64,000 bases of DNA from Caulobacter segnis ATCC 21756. Its GTDB lineage: Bacteria > Pseudomonadota > Alphaproteobacteria > Caulobacterales > Caulobacteraceae. This document shows positions 27,128-36,511 of the stretch, one piece after another. Every line of letters begins with the position of its first letter. Position 1 is the stretch's first letter. The notes below the pieces were generated by a model. The model was not told where the DNA came from. It searched no databases and saw only the letters and a list, made by a program, of their open reading frames with translations. The stretch lies in contig NC_014100.1 in assembly GCF_000092285.1 (NCBI RefSeq), forward strand, positions 2,914,001 through 2,978,000. Direction: 5' to 3'. A program made the translations under genes and the position numbers.

Positions 27128-27768
27128 CAAATCAGTCCGAGACCAGGCCGTGCAGCAGACCGTCCAGCATCACCTTCATCAGCCCCTCGGAGCGAGGACC
27201 AGCCGCGCGAGGGCTTGGTGATCAGCAGCGACACCAGGCCATGACAGCCGGCCCACAGCACCTCGGCCGCCTCGACCGCCGAACCCGAGCGTAGACGGCC
27301 TTGGGCGGCGATCTGGTGCACCGGCTCGCTGAACTTCTCGAAGCAGCGATCGCCCAGCGACAGCAGGTCGGAGATCTTGTCCTGCGAGATGTGTTCGCCG
27401 GTGCTGCAGAAGACCAGCTGGTAGGTGTTGGGGTTATCGAGGGCGAACGTCATGTACGCCTCCAGCATCAGCCGCACCCGCGCGACCGGATCGACCGGCT
27501 GGGCCGCGATCTGGGTGTTCAGGGCCAGCAGACGCTCGATGGCGTCGTTGCTGATCTCCATCAGGATCTGGTCCTTGTCGCGGAAGTGCATGTAGAGCGC
27601 CGTCGACGACACCCCCACCGCGTCGGCGATCTTGCGGATCGTGGCGCCGGAATAACCTTCGGCGATGAAAATCTTCTCGGCGGCCTCAAGGATCTCGCCC
27701 CGCCGCAGGTGCCCGTCGCCCTTCGGCTTTCGAGCGGACTTTTGAGGCTTCTTCAAAACGACCGTCAC
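27127..27768 (-). CDS. TetR-family regulator at the head of the BtuFCD-like operon, apparent C-terminal frameshift
   Basis: 213 residues as read. The HTH is clear: RRGEILEAAEKIFIAEGYSGATIRKIADAVGVSSTALYMHFRDKDQIL. The last 20 or so residues (SSLRGADEGDAGRSAARPGLGLI) look out of frame. Reading one base over from about 27200 gives EGLMKVMLDGLLHGLVSD and a stop at 27132, a normal TetR ending, just before the next gene. The site adjoins a small hairpin CCTCG-GAG-CGAGG. It may be a sequencing slip or a true mutation. Start GTG 27768. Autoregulation of the operon is likely. Confidence 0.85.
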   Translation of the reverse strand: MTVVLKKPQKSARKPKGDGHLRRGEILEAAEKIFIAEGYSGATIRKIADAVGVSSTALYMHFRDKDQILMEISNDAIERLLALNTQIAAQPVDPVARVRLMLEAYMTFALDNPNTYQLVFCSTGEHISQDKISDLLSLGDRCFEKFSEPVHQIAAQGRLRSGSAVEAAEVLWAGCHGLVSLLITKPSRGWSSLRGADEGDAGRSAARPGLGLI

Positions 27769-27975
27769 GGAACTGGCTTCCCCTGCGTTTCCCCACCGAA
27801 CACTAAACGGGAATCACCCAGCCGCCGCAAGAACGTGCGTAGGCGGCGCATTTTCCGTTCCGAGGTTTCGCGCGCGCGAGAAAACATCTTAAAACGAGTG
27901 TTTTTCCATTTGACACTTTTTGGTTGAGATATCGTTATCCACGCCGTTGGGGCGATCTTGCGTCTTGGGGCGACG

Positions 27976-29436
27976 ATGGCGCGTGAAGAAGGACGGTTAG
28001 ACCCGGCGCTTGCGCCGGCGGGCGGACCTGCGCCTGGATTTCAGGCTTTCTCTGCTGAAGCGGCGCTCGGCCAGGCCTATGTCGCCGCAGAGCCGCTGGC
28101 GGCGCCCGACCGGGACGGGGCCCACCATTCGCTGTCACGCAGGCAGGCGGCGGCCATCTGTATCGTCGGGCTCGTGGTCGCGATCGGCATGGCGCTGGCG
28201 CCGGCGAGCGGGCTGGTGGGCGTGCACCACCTGTTCTTCGCCGTGTTCCTGCTGGGCGGCATGACGCGGCTGGCGGCCGCCTGCACGCCGCTGGCGACGC
28301 GGCCGCCGCCGCCTTTGGCCGACGCGGACCTACCCGCCTATACGATCATCGCGCCGCTCTATCGCGAGGCCGAGGTCGTCGGCGAACTGCTGGAGAACCT
28401 GGCCGCGATCGACTACCCGCGCGACCGGCTGCAGGCGCTGATCGTACTCGAGGCCGACGACACCCAGACCCTGGCGGCCGTGCGCGCCCTGGACCTGCCG
28501 GCCTTCGCGCAGGTGCTGGTCGTTCCCCCTGGAACGCCGAAGACCAAGCCCCGCGCCTGCAACCACGCCCTCGAGCGGGCCCGTGGCGATCTGGTGGTGA
28601 TCTACGACGCCGAGGACATGCCCGATCCGGGACAGCTGCGCGAGGCGGCGGCGCGGTTCGCCGTCTCACCGTCGAGGCTGGCCTGCCTGCAGGCGCCGCT
28701 GCGGATCGAAGATCCAGGCTTTTCGCTCTTTCTTCCCTCACAGTTCCGTTTGGAATACGCCGCCCACTTCGAGGTGCTGCTGCCGGCGCTGGCGCGATGG
28801 GGCCTGGCTTTTCCTCTGGGCGGGACCAGTAATCACTTCAAGGTCGCCCCGTTGCGCGAGATCGGCGCCTGGGACGCCTACAATGTCACCGAGGATGCGG
28901 ACGTCGGGTTCCGCCTGGCCGCCGCCGGCTACACGCTGGGCGTCATTTCCAAGCCGACCTGGGAGACCGCCCCGACGCGGTGGAGCCAATGGCTCCCGCA
29001 GCGGGCGCGATGGATCAAGGGACACATGCAGACCCTGGCGGTCCATTCGCGCGGTCGCATCGTCCGGCAGGCTCGCAACGCCACGGCGCTGGTCGTGACC
29101 CTGGCTCAATCGGTAGCCTCCTCGCACCTTCATGGCCCCGTGATGGCGGTGGCGATCGTGGCGGCGGCGGTCGACTATTGGCCCGACGGGCGGTTTGAGA
29201 TCCCGGCCGCCGACCTCGTGCTCTACGCCCTGGGCTGGAGCTCGGCCGCCCTCGCCGGCGCGCGCGGCGTCCTGCGCGCGAACGGCGCGCCCAAGGCCCT
29301 GCACCTCTTCGGCATGCCGATCTATTGGCTGTTGCAGGGCGTGGCGGCGGCCAAGGCGCTGCATCAGTTCGTGACCGATCCGCACCGCTGGGACAAGACG
29401 CTGCACGTCCCGCGCTCTGGACGGGTCCGGCTGTAA
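27976..29436 (+). CDS. Membrane glycosyltransferase family 2
   Basis: 486 residues. Two hydrophobic segments near residues 55-90 (ICIVGLVVAIGMALA, LFFAVFLLGG) precede the GT-A domain: YTIIAPLYREAEVVGELLENLAAIDYP, VLEADD, VIYDAEDMPDPG (DxD-like metal site), TEDADVGFRLA and QRARWIKGHMQT (QxxRW, processive-type). C-terminal membrane helices follow. It probably builds a cell-surface or exported polysaccharide. ATG 27976 is preferred, with GGGG 8 bases upstream. Divergent from the TetR operon; a TTGACA lies at 27910. Confidence 0.85.
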   Translation: MAREEGRLDPALAPAGGPAPGFQAFSAEAALGQAYVAAEPLAAPDRDGAHHSLSRRQAAAICIVGLVVAIGMALAPASGLVGVHHLFFAVFLLGGMTRLAAACTPLATRPPPPLADADLPAYTIIAPLYREAEVVGELLENLAAIDYPRDRLQALIVLEADDTQTLAAVRALDLPAFAQVLVVPPGTPKTKPRACNHALERARGDLVVIYDAEDMPDPGQLREAAARFAVSPSRLACLQAPLRIEDPGFSLFLPSQFRLEYAAHFEVLLPALARWGLAFPLGGTSNHFKVAPLREIGAWDAYNVTEDADVGFRLAAAGYTLGVISKPTWETAPTRWSQWLPQRARWIKGHMQTLAVHSRGRIVRQARNATALVVTLAQSVASSHLHGPVMAVAIVAAAVDYWPDGRFEIPAADLVLYALGWSSAALAGARGVLRANGAPKALHLFGMPIYWLLQGVAAAKALHQFVTDPHRWDKTLHVPRSGRVRL

Positions 29437-29453
29437 GAAGGTATGGGCGGGCG

Positions 29454-30365
29454 ATGGCTCCGAAGATCGCTCCCGCCCCCATCGTCATGCGCACCACCGG
29501 CTGGGCGGACTACGCCCTGCTGGACAGCGGCCACGGCAAGAAGCTGGAGCGCTACGGCCGCTACACGGTCGTGCGTCCCGAGCCCCAGTGCTTCTGGGCG
29601 CCGCGCCTGGACCAGAAGGTCTGGGACAACGCCGACGCCGTGTTCGATCCGACCGACGAGGACGAGGCGGGCCGCTGGCGCTTCAAGGGCAAGCCGATCG
29701 AAAAGTTTCCGCTGGCCTGGGGCGGCGCCAAGTTCCACGGCCAGTTCACGCCCTTCCGCCACCTGGCCTTCTTCCCCGAGCAGGCGGCCAACTGGGCCTG
29801 GCAGGACGAGCGCGTGCGCGCTTTCGCCAAGACCTCAGGCCGCCAACCCAAGATCCTGAACCTGTTCGGCTATACCGGCGTGGCCTCGCTGGTTTGCGCC
29901 GCCGCCGGCGCGGCCGTCACCCATGTCGACGCCTCCAAGAAGTCGGTCGGCTTCGCGCGCGAGAACGCCGCCTTCGCCAGCCTCGCCGACAAGCCCATCC
30001 GCTGGATCGTCGAGGACGCCCGCAAGTTCGTGGCCCGCGAGGTCCGGCGCGGCAATGTCTATGACGGGATCATCCTGGACCCGCCCAAGTTCGGCCGCGG
30101 CGCCGATGGCGAGGTCTGGCGCCTGTTCGAGGATCTGGCCGGCCTGACCCGCGATGTCGCCGCCCTGCTCAGCGAAGACGCTTCGTTCCTGCTGATGAAC
30201 GCCTACGCCGCCCGCGTCTCGGGCGCGGCGATGTCGGGCCTTCTGGCCCAGGAGCTGGAAGGCCGGGGCGGCGTCATCGACTGGGGCGAGCTTTCGCTCG
30301 TCGAGGACAAGGGCGACCGGCAGATCGGCCTGTCGTTCTTCGCCCGCTGGTCGTCTGAAGGCTGA
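29454..30365 (+). CDS. Class I SAM-dependent methyltransferase (RlmI/RlmK-like rRNA type)
   Basis: 303 residues. The SAM motif I is ILNLFGYTGVASLVCAAAGA, motif II THVDASKKSVGFARENA, and the catalytic region GIILDPPKFGRGADGEVW (DPPxF) fits RNA base methyltransferases of the RlmI/K group. No PUA domain is obvious. It probably methylates rRNA. Start ATG 29454, 17 bases after the glycosyltransferase stop; a TrmH-type methyltransferase follows 5 bases later, so two RNA modification genes are co-transcribed. Confidence 0.85.
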   Translation: MAPKIAPAPIVMRTTGWADYALLDSGHGKKLERYGRYTVVRPEPQCFWAPRLDQKVWDNADAVFDPTDEDEAGRWRFKGKPIEKFPLAWGGAKFHGQFTPFRHLAFFPEQAANWAWQDERVRAFAKTSGRQPKILNLFGYTGVASLVCAAAGAAVTHVDASKKSVGFARENAAFASLADKPIRWIVEDARKFVAREVRRGNVYDGIILDPPKFGRGADGEVWRLFEDLAGLTRDVAALLSEDASFLLMNAYAARVSGAAMSGLLAQELEGRGGVIDWGELSLVEDKGDRQIGLSFFARWSSEG

Positions 30366-30370
30366 GGGAC

Positions 30371-31162
30371 ATGAGCACCAAGACCGTCACCTCCCTGACC
30401 AACGCCACCGTCAAGGCCGTCCGCGCCCTGCACATGCGCAAGGAGCGCGAGGAGAGCGGCCTGTTCCTGGCCGAGGGCCTGAAGATCGTCATCGAGGCGA
30501 TCGACTGCGGCCACGCGCCGAAAATCGTCATGTACGGCCCCGACGCCGCCGACCATCCGATGCTGAAAAAGGCGGTCGCGGCCTGCCTCAAGGCCGGCGG
30601 CGAAGTCATTGAGGTCAATCGCGAAATCCTCGAGAAGGTCTCGCGCCGCGACAATCCTCAGGCGGTCGTGGCCGTGTTCCGTCAAGTGTTCACGCCGCTG
30701 ACGGCCATCGTCCCCGAAAGCGCGCCCTGCTGGGTGGCCATGCAGGCGGTCCGCGACCCCGGCAACCTCGGCACCGTGATCCGCACCGCCGACGCGGCCG
30801 GCTGCGGCGGGGTGATCCTGGTCGGCGACTGCGTCGATCCCTATTCGGTCGAGGGCGTCCGCGCGACCATGGGCTCGATCTTCGCCGTGAAGATCGCCAA
30901 GGCCACCATCCCCGAGTTCCTCGCCTGGCGCGAAACCTGGCCCGGCAGCGTGGTCGGCACGCTGCTGACCGCCACCGTCGACCACAAGTCCGCCGACTAC
31001 GTGAAGCCGTCGCTGATCCTGATGGGCAACGAGCAGCAAGGCCTGCCCCCCGAGCTGGCGGCGGCATGCGACGTGAATGTGAAGATCCCGATGCGCGGCC
31101 GGGCGGACAGCCTGAACCTGTCCGTGGCCACGGGGATCATGATTTATACGGTGACGGGGTAA
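30371..31162 (+). CDS. TrmH/SpoU-family RNA 2'-O-methyltransferase
   Basis: 263 residues. N-terminal substrate-binding domain (KAVRALHMRKEREESGLFLAEGLKIV) followed by the SPOUT knot: VRDPGNLGTVIRTADAAGCGGVIL (motif 1), ILMGNEQQGLP (motif 2) and IPMRGRADSLNLSVATGIMIY (motif 3). It transfers a methyl from SAM to a ribose of rRNA or tRNA. The exact RNA target cannot be read from sequence alone. Start ATG 30371; last gene before a repeat element. Confidence 0.92.
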   Translation: MSTKTVTSLTNATVKAVRALHMRKEREESGLFLAEGLKIVIEAIDCGHAPKIVMYGPDAADHPMLKKAVAACLKAGGEVIEVNREILEKVSRRDNPQAVVAVFRQVFTPLTAIVPESAPCWVAMQAVRDPGNLGTVIRTADAAGCGGVILVGDCVDPYSVEGVRATMGSIFAVKIAKATIPEFLAWRETWPGSVVGTLLTATVDHKSADYVKPSLILMGNEQQGLPPELAAACDVNVKIPMRGRADSLNLSVATGIMIYTVTG

Positions 31163-31173
31163 GGCATTGGCCG

Positions 31174-31293
31174 AAATCCTCCCCCTAGCGGGGAGGTGTC
31201 GGCTCGAAGAGGCGACGGAGGGGGAAGAGGCAGGCTCTCAGGCACTTCCCCCTCCGGCGCTTCGCGCCACCTCCCCCGCTAGGGGGAGGATTT
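31174..31293. repeat. GC-rich intergenic inverted-repeat element, second copy type
   Basis: The left arm begins AAATCCTCCCCCTAGCGGGG at 31174 and runs to 31198; the right arm (31268-31293) is its complement apart from one G. The inner part shares GACGGAGGGGG and CGCGCCACCTCCCCCG with the element at 7275-7406. It fills the gap between convergent TrmH and hrpB genes and could serve as a two-way transcription barrier. Confidence 0.8.
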
Positions 31294-31306
31294 CTCATAC
31301 CGCCCC

Positions 31307-33748
31307 TCAAGTCCCTCGCGGCTTCGCCCGGGTCACCGGCGCCGCGCTGGCGGGATCATCCGGCCAGACGTGCCGCGGATACCGCCCCTTCATCTCGACC
31401 TTCACCTCGCGCCAGGAGCCTTTCCAGAAACCCGGCAGGTCCTTGGTGATCTGGATCGGACGGTGGGCTGGCGACAGCAGCGAGAGCGTCAGCGGCACCT
31501 TGCCGCCGGCCACGCTGGGGTGTTCGGAGAGGCCATAGAGCTCGCCCACCCGCACCTCGACGCGAGGCCCGCCCTCCGCGGCATAGTCGATGGCGAAGGT
31601 GTTGCCGGTCGGCGCCTCGAAGCGTGCCGGCAGCAGCGCGTCCATCTTCCGCTGCAGGTCCCAAGGCACTAGCGTCTTCAGGGCGTCGTGCAGCGTTCCC
31701 TCGTCCAGGCTGGAGAGCGATGAGCGACCGGCCAGCAGCGGCTCAAGCCAATCGTCGAGGCGCTCGACCAAGGCGCTCTCCGACAGATCGGGCCATTCGT
31801 CGCCATCCACCGAACGCAGGAAGGCCACGCGGTCCAGCAGCGCCCTGCCGCGCTCGCCCAGGCGCAGAGCCGACAGTCCCTCGGCGCGAACCTGATCCAT
31901 CAGGGCGCCGGCGATCATCGCGGGGTCGGGGTTCTCGATCAGTCGCTCTTCCAGGACGAGCTTGCCCAGCCGCAGCAGGCGCTTGGCGCGCACCTTGCCG
32001 CCGGTGGTCTCCAAACGGTCCTCGGCGACCAAGCGGTCGGCGAAGGTCTCGCGCAGCTCGGCCTCGTCGACGGCGGCGGCCAGCAGGACGCGGTCGCGGC
32101 TGTCGCCGCCCCCCAGTTCGCCCACCGCTAGCCAGGATTCTCGCGCCAGCGGATCAGTCGGTTCCAGATAGACGCCGCGACCGCCGGCCAGCTGGAATTC
32201 GCCGGGCTTGCCGCGCGCCTTGGCGACGCGCTCGGGATAGGCCTCGGCCAGCATCAGGCCGACCTCAAGCTCTTTAGCGCCGGAGGGCTTCCCGGCCGCG
32301 CGGCTCCAGCGCTCGACCAGGGCCATGGCGTCGCGGGCCCTCGGCGAGCGGTCGCGGTGCAGGTTTTCGAGCCGCCGACGCAGGTCGACATCCTTGCCGC
32401 CCAGCCCTTGCTCGGTCAGCACCGCGGCGACCTCGGCCGCCTCGCGCGCCTGGCCGGAGGCGGCGCCCCGCACGACCATGTGCGCCAGGCGCGGCGGCAG
32501 AGGCATCTCGGCCAGCGCCTTGCCGTGGGACGTGAGGTCGCCTTGGGCGTCCAGCGCTTGGATGCGCGTCAGCAGACCGCGCGCCTCGGCGAAGGCGGCC
32601 GCCGGCGGCGGGTCCAGGAAGGTCAGGCCGTCCGCGTCTCGCGCGCCCCAACGGGCAAGATCGAGCGCGAGACGCGACAGGTCCGCCTCCAGGATTTCGG
32701 GACGGGCGAAGGCGGGAAGCGCGCGGGTCTCGGGCTCGTCCCACAGACGGTAGCAGACGCCGGGCTCGGTCCGGCCGGCGCGACCTCGGCGCTGGTCGGC
32801 GGCGGCGCGGCTGACCCGCACGGTCTCCAGCCGCGTGATGCCCGAGGCCGGGTCGTAGCGCGGAACGCGGGCCAGCCCCGCGTCGATCACCACCCGTACG
32901 CCCTCGATGGTCAAGCTGGTCTCGGCGATCGAGGTCGCCAGCACGACCTTGCGGCGCCCGGCGGGCGACGGCGAGATCGCGCGGTCCTGCGCGGCCGGCT
33001 CGAGCGCGCCATACAGCGGCGCGATGTCGACGTCCGGACGGCGAAGTCGCTCGTTCAGCCAGCTTTCCGTCCGGCGGATCTCGCCCTGTCCCGGCAGGAA
33101 GACGAGGACCGAGCCGCTCTCTTCGGCCAGGGCTCGTTCGACGGCGCGGCCGACACGTTCTTCCAATCGCTGGCGCTCGTCGCGGCCGAGATAGCGGGTG
33201 TCGACCGGGAACATCCGCCCCTGGCTCTCGACGACCGGCGCATCGCCCAGCAGGGCCGAGATGCGGGCGCCGTCCAGCGTGGCCGACATGACCAGCAGAC
33301 GCAGGTCGTCGCGCAGCACGCTCTGGACGTCGCGGGCGAAGGCTAGGCCCAGATCCGCGTCAAGGCTGCGCTCGTGGAACTCGTCGAAAAGGACCGCCGC
33401 GACGCCGTCGAGCCCGGGGTCGTCGAGAATCATCCGCGTGAAGACGCCCTCGGTGACCACCTCGATCCGCGTCCTGGCCGACACCTTGGACTGCAGCCGC
33501 ACGCGGAAGCCCACGGTCTCGCCAACGGATTCGCCGAGATTGGCGGCCATGCGCGACGCGGCGGCGCGCGCGGCCAGGCGTCGGGGCTCCAGCACGATCA
33601 GCTTGCGGCCCTCGACCCACGGCTCTTCCAAGAGCGCCAAGGGAACGGCCGTGGTCTTGCCCGCGCCCGGCGGGGCGACGAGAACGGCGCTCTCCCGCGC
33701 GTTCAGGGCGCCTTTCAGCGCCGGAAGGGCCTCGAAAATGGGCAACAT
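31307..33748 (-). CDS. hrpB: ATP-dependent RNA helicase HrpB (DEAH-type)
   Basis: 813 residues, usual length. Walker A APPGAGKTTAVPL, motif Ia LEPRRLAARAAA, motif II DEFHERSLDADLG (DEFH, typical of HrpB), motif III MSATLD, motif V ATSIAETSLTIEGV and motif VI QRRGRAGRTEPG are all visible, followed by the HA2-like and HrpB C-terminal domain with QITKDLPGFWKGSWREVK. Cytosolic; its RNA substrate in bacteria is not well established. ATG 33748. Confidence 0.95.
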   Translation of the reverse strand: MLPIFEALPALKGALNARESAVLVAPPGAGKTTAVPLALLEEPWVEGRKLIVLEPRRLAARAAASRMAANLGESVGETVGFRVRLQSKVSARTRIEVVTEGVFTRMILDDPGLDGVAAVLFDEFHERSLDADLGLAFARDVQSVLRDDLRLLVMSATLDGARISALLGDAPVVESQGRMFPVDTRYLGRDERQRLEERVGRAVERALAEESGSVLVFLPGQGEIRRTESWLNERLRRPDVDIAPLYGALEPAAQDRAISPSPAGRRKVVLATSIAETSLTIEGVRVVIDAGLARVPRYDPASGITRLETVRVSRAAADQRRGRAGRTEPGVCYRLWDEPETRALPAFARPEILEADLSRLALDLARWGARDADGLTFLDPPPAAAFAEARGLLTRIQALDAQGDLTSHGKALAEMPLPPRLAHMVVRGAASGQAREAAEVAAVLTEQGLGGKDVDLRRRLENLHRDRSPRARDAMALVERWSRAAGKPSGAKELEVGLMLAEAYPERVAKARGKPGEFQLAGGRGVYLEPTDPLARESWLAVGELGGGDSRDRVLLAAAVDEAELRETFADRLVAEDRLETTGGKVRAKRLLRLGKLVLEERLIENPDPAMIAGALMDQVRAEGLSALRLGERGRALLDRVAFLRSVDGDEWPDLSESALVERLDDWLEPLLAGRSSLSSLDEGTLHDALKTLVPWDLQRKMDALLPARFEAPTGNTFAIDYAAEGGPRVEVRVGELYGLSEHPSVAGGKVPLTLSLLSPAHRPIQITKDLPGFWKGSWREVKVEMKGRYPRHVWPDDPASAAPVTRAKPRGT

Positions 33749-33927
33749 CGCGCCCGCTTTACTGGCCGCGCCGCTTCACGCCAAGCATCTCTGGACTAGT
33801 CACGTGCGCGGAGAACATTTACGCGCTTCCACCGCCTGGCCTTGACCCCATGCTCATAAACGGGTCACGGTCCGCAAAATTTTCCAAAGGCGACCCCAGG
33901 GGGAGTCTTGCCTATCCAGGAGGAACT

Positions 33928-35544
33928 ATGTGGCGCGTAAAATCGCTTGATGCGATCCTAGCGACGGCCGAGAAGAAATCCCTACATCGCTCGCTAGGTC
34001 CCGTGCAGCTGACGCTGCTGGGGGTGGGCGCGATCATCGGCACCGGCATCTTCGTTCTGACCGCCGCCGCGGCGCAGAAGGCCGGCCCCGGCATGATGTG
34101 GAGCTTCGTGATCGCGGGCGCCGTCTGCGCCTTCGCCGCGCTCTGCTATTCTGAACTGGCCTCGATGGTTCCCGTTTCGGGCTCGGCCTACACCTATTCC
34201 TACGCCGTCATGGGCGAACTTCTGGCCTGGATGGTCGGCTGGGCGCTGATCCTGGAATACGCCGTCGCGGCCAGCGCCGTCTCCGCCGGCTGGTCAGGCT
34301 ATTTCCTCGGCTTGATTGAAAACGCGCTCGGCTTCCAGTGGCCCGAGCTCCTAAGGCAAGGCCCCGCGTGGTCGATGAACGGCTGGATGCCGGTCGCCGA
34401 CTTCAGCCACGGCATCGTCAATGTGCCCGCCATCGTCGTGGCGCTGGCCGTGACGTCCCTGCTGGTCGTCGGCACCACCGAAAGCGCCACCGTGAACGCC
34501 GCCCTGGTGGCGATCAAGGTGACCGCCCTGACGGTGTTCATCGCCCTCGCCCTGCCCGTCCTGAAGACCGGCAACTTCTCGCCCTTCGCCCCGAACGGCT
34601 GGTTTGGGCCGGCCGGCACCACCGGCATGGGCATCGTCGGCGCGGCCGCGTCGATCTTCTTCGCCTATGTCGGCTTCGACGCGGTGTCGACCGCCGCCGA
34701 AGAAACCAAGAACCCGCAGCGCAACGTTCCGATCGACCTGATCGGCTCGCTGGGCATCTGCACGTTTTTCTATCTGCTGGTCGCGGCCGGCGCGATCGGC
34801 GCCATGGGCGCTCAGCCCGTGCTCGGCGCCGACGGCTCGGCCGTGCAGCCCGGCTCGGCCGCCTTTGTCGCCGCCTGCGCCCTGCCCGCCAACGCGGACG
34901 TGCTGGTCTGCTCGAACGAGGCCCTGGCCCACGTGCTGCGCCAGATCAACTTCCCCGTCATTGGCAACCTGCTGGGCCTGGCGGCCAACCTCGCCCTGCC
35001 CTCGGTCATCCTGATGATGATCTACGGCCAGACCCGCATCTTCTTCGTGATGGCGCGCGATGGCCTGCTGCCGGAAAAGCTGGCCAGCATCCACCCGAAG
35101 TTCAAGACGCCGCACATCGTGACGATGGTCACCGGCGTGTTCGTCGCGATCGCCGCGGCGTTCTTCCCGGTCGGTCAGCTGGCCGACATCTCGAACTCGG
35201 GCACGCTGTTCGCCTTCTTCATGGTGTCGATCGCCGTGATGGTGCTGCGCGTGAAGGATCCGAACCGTCCGCGTCCGTTCAAGACGCCGCTGATCTGGGT
35301 TGTCGCCCCTGTGGCCATGGTCGGTTGCGCGGTGCTGTACTTCAACCTGCCGGTCGAGGCGATGGCCGTGCTGCCCATCTGGGGCGCGATCGGCCTGGTG
35401 ATCTACTTCGCCTACGGCTACCGCAAGAGCCACGTCGGCCGCGGCGTGACCGAGGTGCCGGAACTGTCGCCCGACGCGCCGGCCGGCCCCGTGCCGCCGA
35501 TGCCGGGCGCCCCGGCGCCGGGCTCGAAGGAAGAGCGCGACTAA
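33928..35544 (+). CDS. APC-family amino acid permease (cationic amino acid transporter-like)
   Basis: 538 residues with about 12-14 helices. VGAIIGTGIFVLTAAAAQKAGPGMMWSF carries the GxGIF substrate-binding motif of the first helix, and FFAYVGFDAVSTAAEETKNPQRNVPIDL the family block around helix 6. A Pro/Ala-rich tail ends the protein. It imports amino acids, probably by proton coupling. The start is certain: AGGAGGAACT directly precedes ATG 33928. Upstream at 33843-33867 TGACCC and GGGTCA form a 13-base-spaced inverted repeat over a likely promoter. A strong terminator follows. Confidence 0.93.
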   Translation: MWRVKSLDAILATAEKKSLHRSLGPVQLTLLGVGAIIGTGIFVLTAAAAQKAGPGMMWSFVIAGAVCAFAALCYSELASMVPVSGSAYTYSYAVMGELLAWMVGWALILEYAVAASAVSAGWSGYFLGLIENALGFQWPELLRQGPAWSMNGWMPVADFSHGIVNVPAIVVALAVTSLLVVGTTESATVNAALVAIKVTALTVFIALALPVLKTGNFSPFAPNGWFGPAGTTGMGIVGAAASIFFAYVGFDAVSTAAEETKNPQRNVPIDLIGSLGICTFFYLLVAAGAIGAMGAQPVLGADGSAVQPGSAAFVAACALPANADVLVCSNEALAHVLRQINFPVIGNLLGLAANLALPSVILMMIYGQTRIFFVMARDGLLPEKLASIHPKFKTPHIVTMVTGVFVAIAAAFFPVGQLADISNSGTLFAFFMVSIAVMVLRVKDPNRPRPFKTPLIWVVAPVAMVGCAVLYFNLPVEAMAVLPIWGAIGLVIYFAYGYRKSHVGRGVTEVPELSPDAPAGPVPPMPGAPAPGSKEERD

Positions 35545-35584
35545 CAGGCTTGGCTTGATCTTGGGCCGAGAGGCTTTAGGTCAG

Positions 35585-35616
35585 AAGGGCGGGCGCTTCG
35601 GCTCCCGCCCTTTTTC
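35585..35616 (+). terminator. Rho-independent terminator after the amino acid permease
   Basis: AAGGGCGGG (35585-35593) pairs with CCCGCCCTT (35604-35612), followed by a T-run to 35615. The next gene begins 17 bases later with its own GGAGG site. Confidence 0.9.
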
Positions 35617-35631
35617 GTTGGAGGTCGCCCG

Positions 35632-36342
35632 ATGACCATGCCCATCGCCGCCGTGATCGCGCCCGTCACGCCGCTGCAGCAGAACTGCACGATCGTCTGG
35701 TGCACCAAGACCATGAAGGCCGCGATCATCGATCCGGGCGGCGAGGTAGATCGTCTGCTGAAGGCGCTGGCCGACAAGGGGCTGACGCTAGAGAAGATCT
35801 GGATCACCCATGGCCACATGGACCACGCCGGCGGCGCGGCCGAGCTAAAGGTCCGCACCGGCGTCCCGATCGAAGGCCCGCACGAAGCCGACCAGTTCTG
35901 GATCGACCGCATCCAGCAGAGCGGCGAGATGTACGGCATGCCCGAGGCCCGGATCTTCGTGACGGATCGCTGGCTGCATGACGGGGACAAGGTCACGCTG
36001 GGCGAGACCGAGTTCGAGGTCTTGCACTGCCCCGGTCACACGCCCGGCCACGTGGTGTTCTTCCATCGGGAAACCAAGTTCGCCCAGGTCGGCGACGTGC
36101 TGTTCCAAGGCTCTATCGGCCGCACCGACTTCCCGATGGGCAACCACCAGGACCTGATCGACGCCATCACGCAAAAGCTGTGGCCGCTGGGCGACGACGT
36201 ACGCTTCGTCCCGGGTCACGGGCCGATGTCCAGTTTCGGGGCCGAGCGGCGCGGCAATCCGTTCGTCGGCGATCGAGCGGTGGCGGCCATGAAGGCCGAG
36301 GGCGCCGCCTATCACGCGCCCGCGAACCATTCTCCAGGCTAG
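35632..36342 (+). CDS. MBL-fold hydrolase, glyoxalase II-like (YcbL type)
   Basis: 236 residues. Metal ligands are present: THGHMDHAGG (HxHxDH), CPGHTPGHVVF, GDVLFQGSIGRTD (bridging Asp) and VPGHGPMSS. The single-domain layout fits YcbL/GloC-like thioesterases that hydrolyse S-lactoylglutathione or related thioesters in the cytosol. ATG 35632 has GGAGG 8 bases upstream. It stands between a terminator and an inverted repeat, so is probably monocistronic. Confidence 0.9.
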   Translation: MTMPIAAVIAPVTPLQQNCTIVWCTKTMKAAIIDPGGEVDRLLKALADKGLTLEKIWITHGHMDHAGGAAELKVRTGVPIEGPHEADQFWIDRIQQSGEMYGMPEARIFVTDRWLHDGDKVTLGETEFEVLHCPGHTPGHVVFFHRETKFAQVGDVLFQGSIGRTDFPMGNHQDLIDAITQKLWPLGDDVRFVPGHGPMSSFGAERRGNPFVGDRAVAAMKAEGAAYHAPANHSPG

Positions 36343-36343
36343 C

Positions 36344-36393
36344 CGTCTGGGTCCGATCCGCTAAGGGGGGTGTAAGCCGACCGGACCCAGACG
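36344..36393. promoter_or_regulatory. 12-bp inverted repeat after the MBL gene
   Basis: CGTCTGGGTCCG (36344-36355) and CGGACCCAGACG (36382-36393) are exact complements with a 26-base spacer containing AAGGGGGG. It begins right after the MBL stop and ends about 120 bases before the response regulator. There is no T-run. It could be a stabilising 3' hairpin or a protein-binding site for the downstream operon. Confidence 0.5.
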
Positions 36394-36511
36394 CCGACGG
36401 TTGCAGGGTGGGGGAACAGCCGCCGGTGCGACACCTGATCGCATGGCAGGGTTGCGCACCTGTTGCAGAGATGAAATCAGAGCGTGACGGGGCCGTGACA
36501 GGAAAGCGCAT

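Noticed and set aside
27885..27909. GAAAACA...TGTTTTTC imperfect repeat upstream of the TetR gene as an operator
   Set aside because: The match depends on an AT-rich run and has unequal arm lengths; too weak to call.
27769..27975. Cobalamin riboswitch before the BtuFCD-like operon
   Set aside because: GGGAAGCCAG is faintly similar, but no B12 box or kissing-loop framework is visible.
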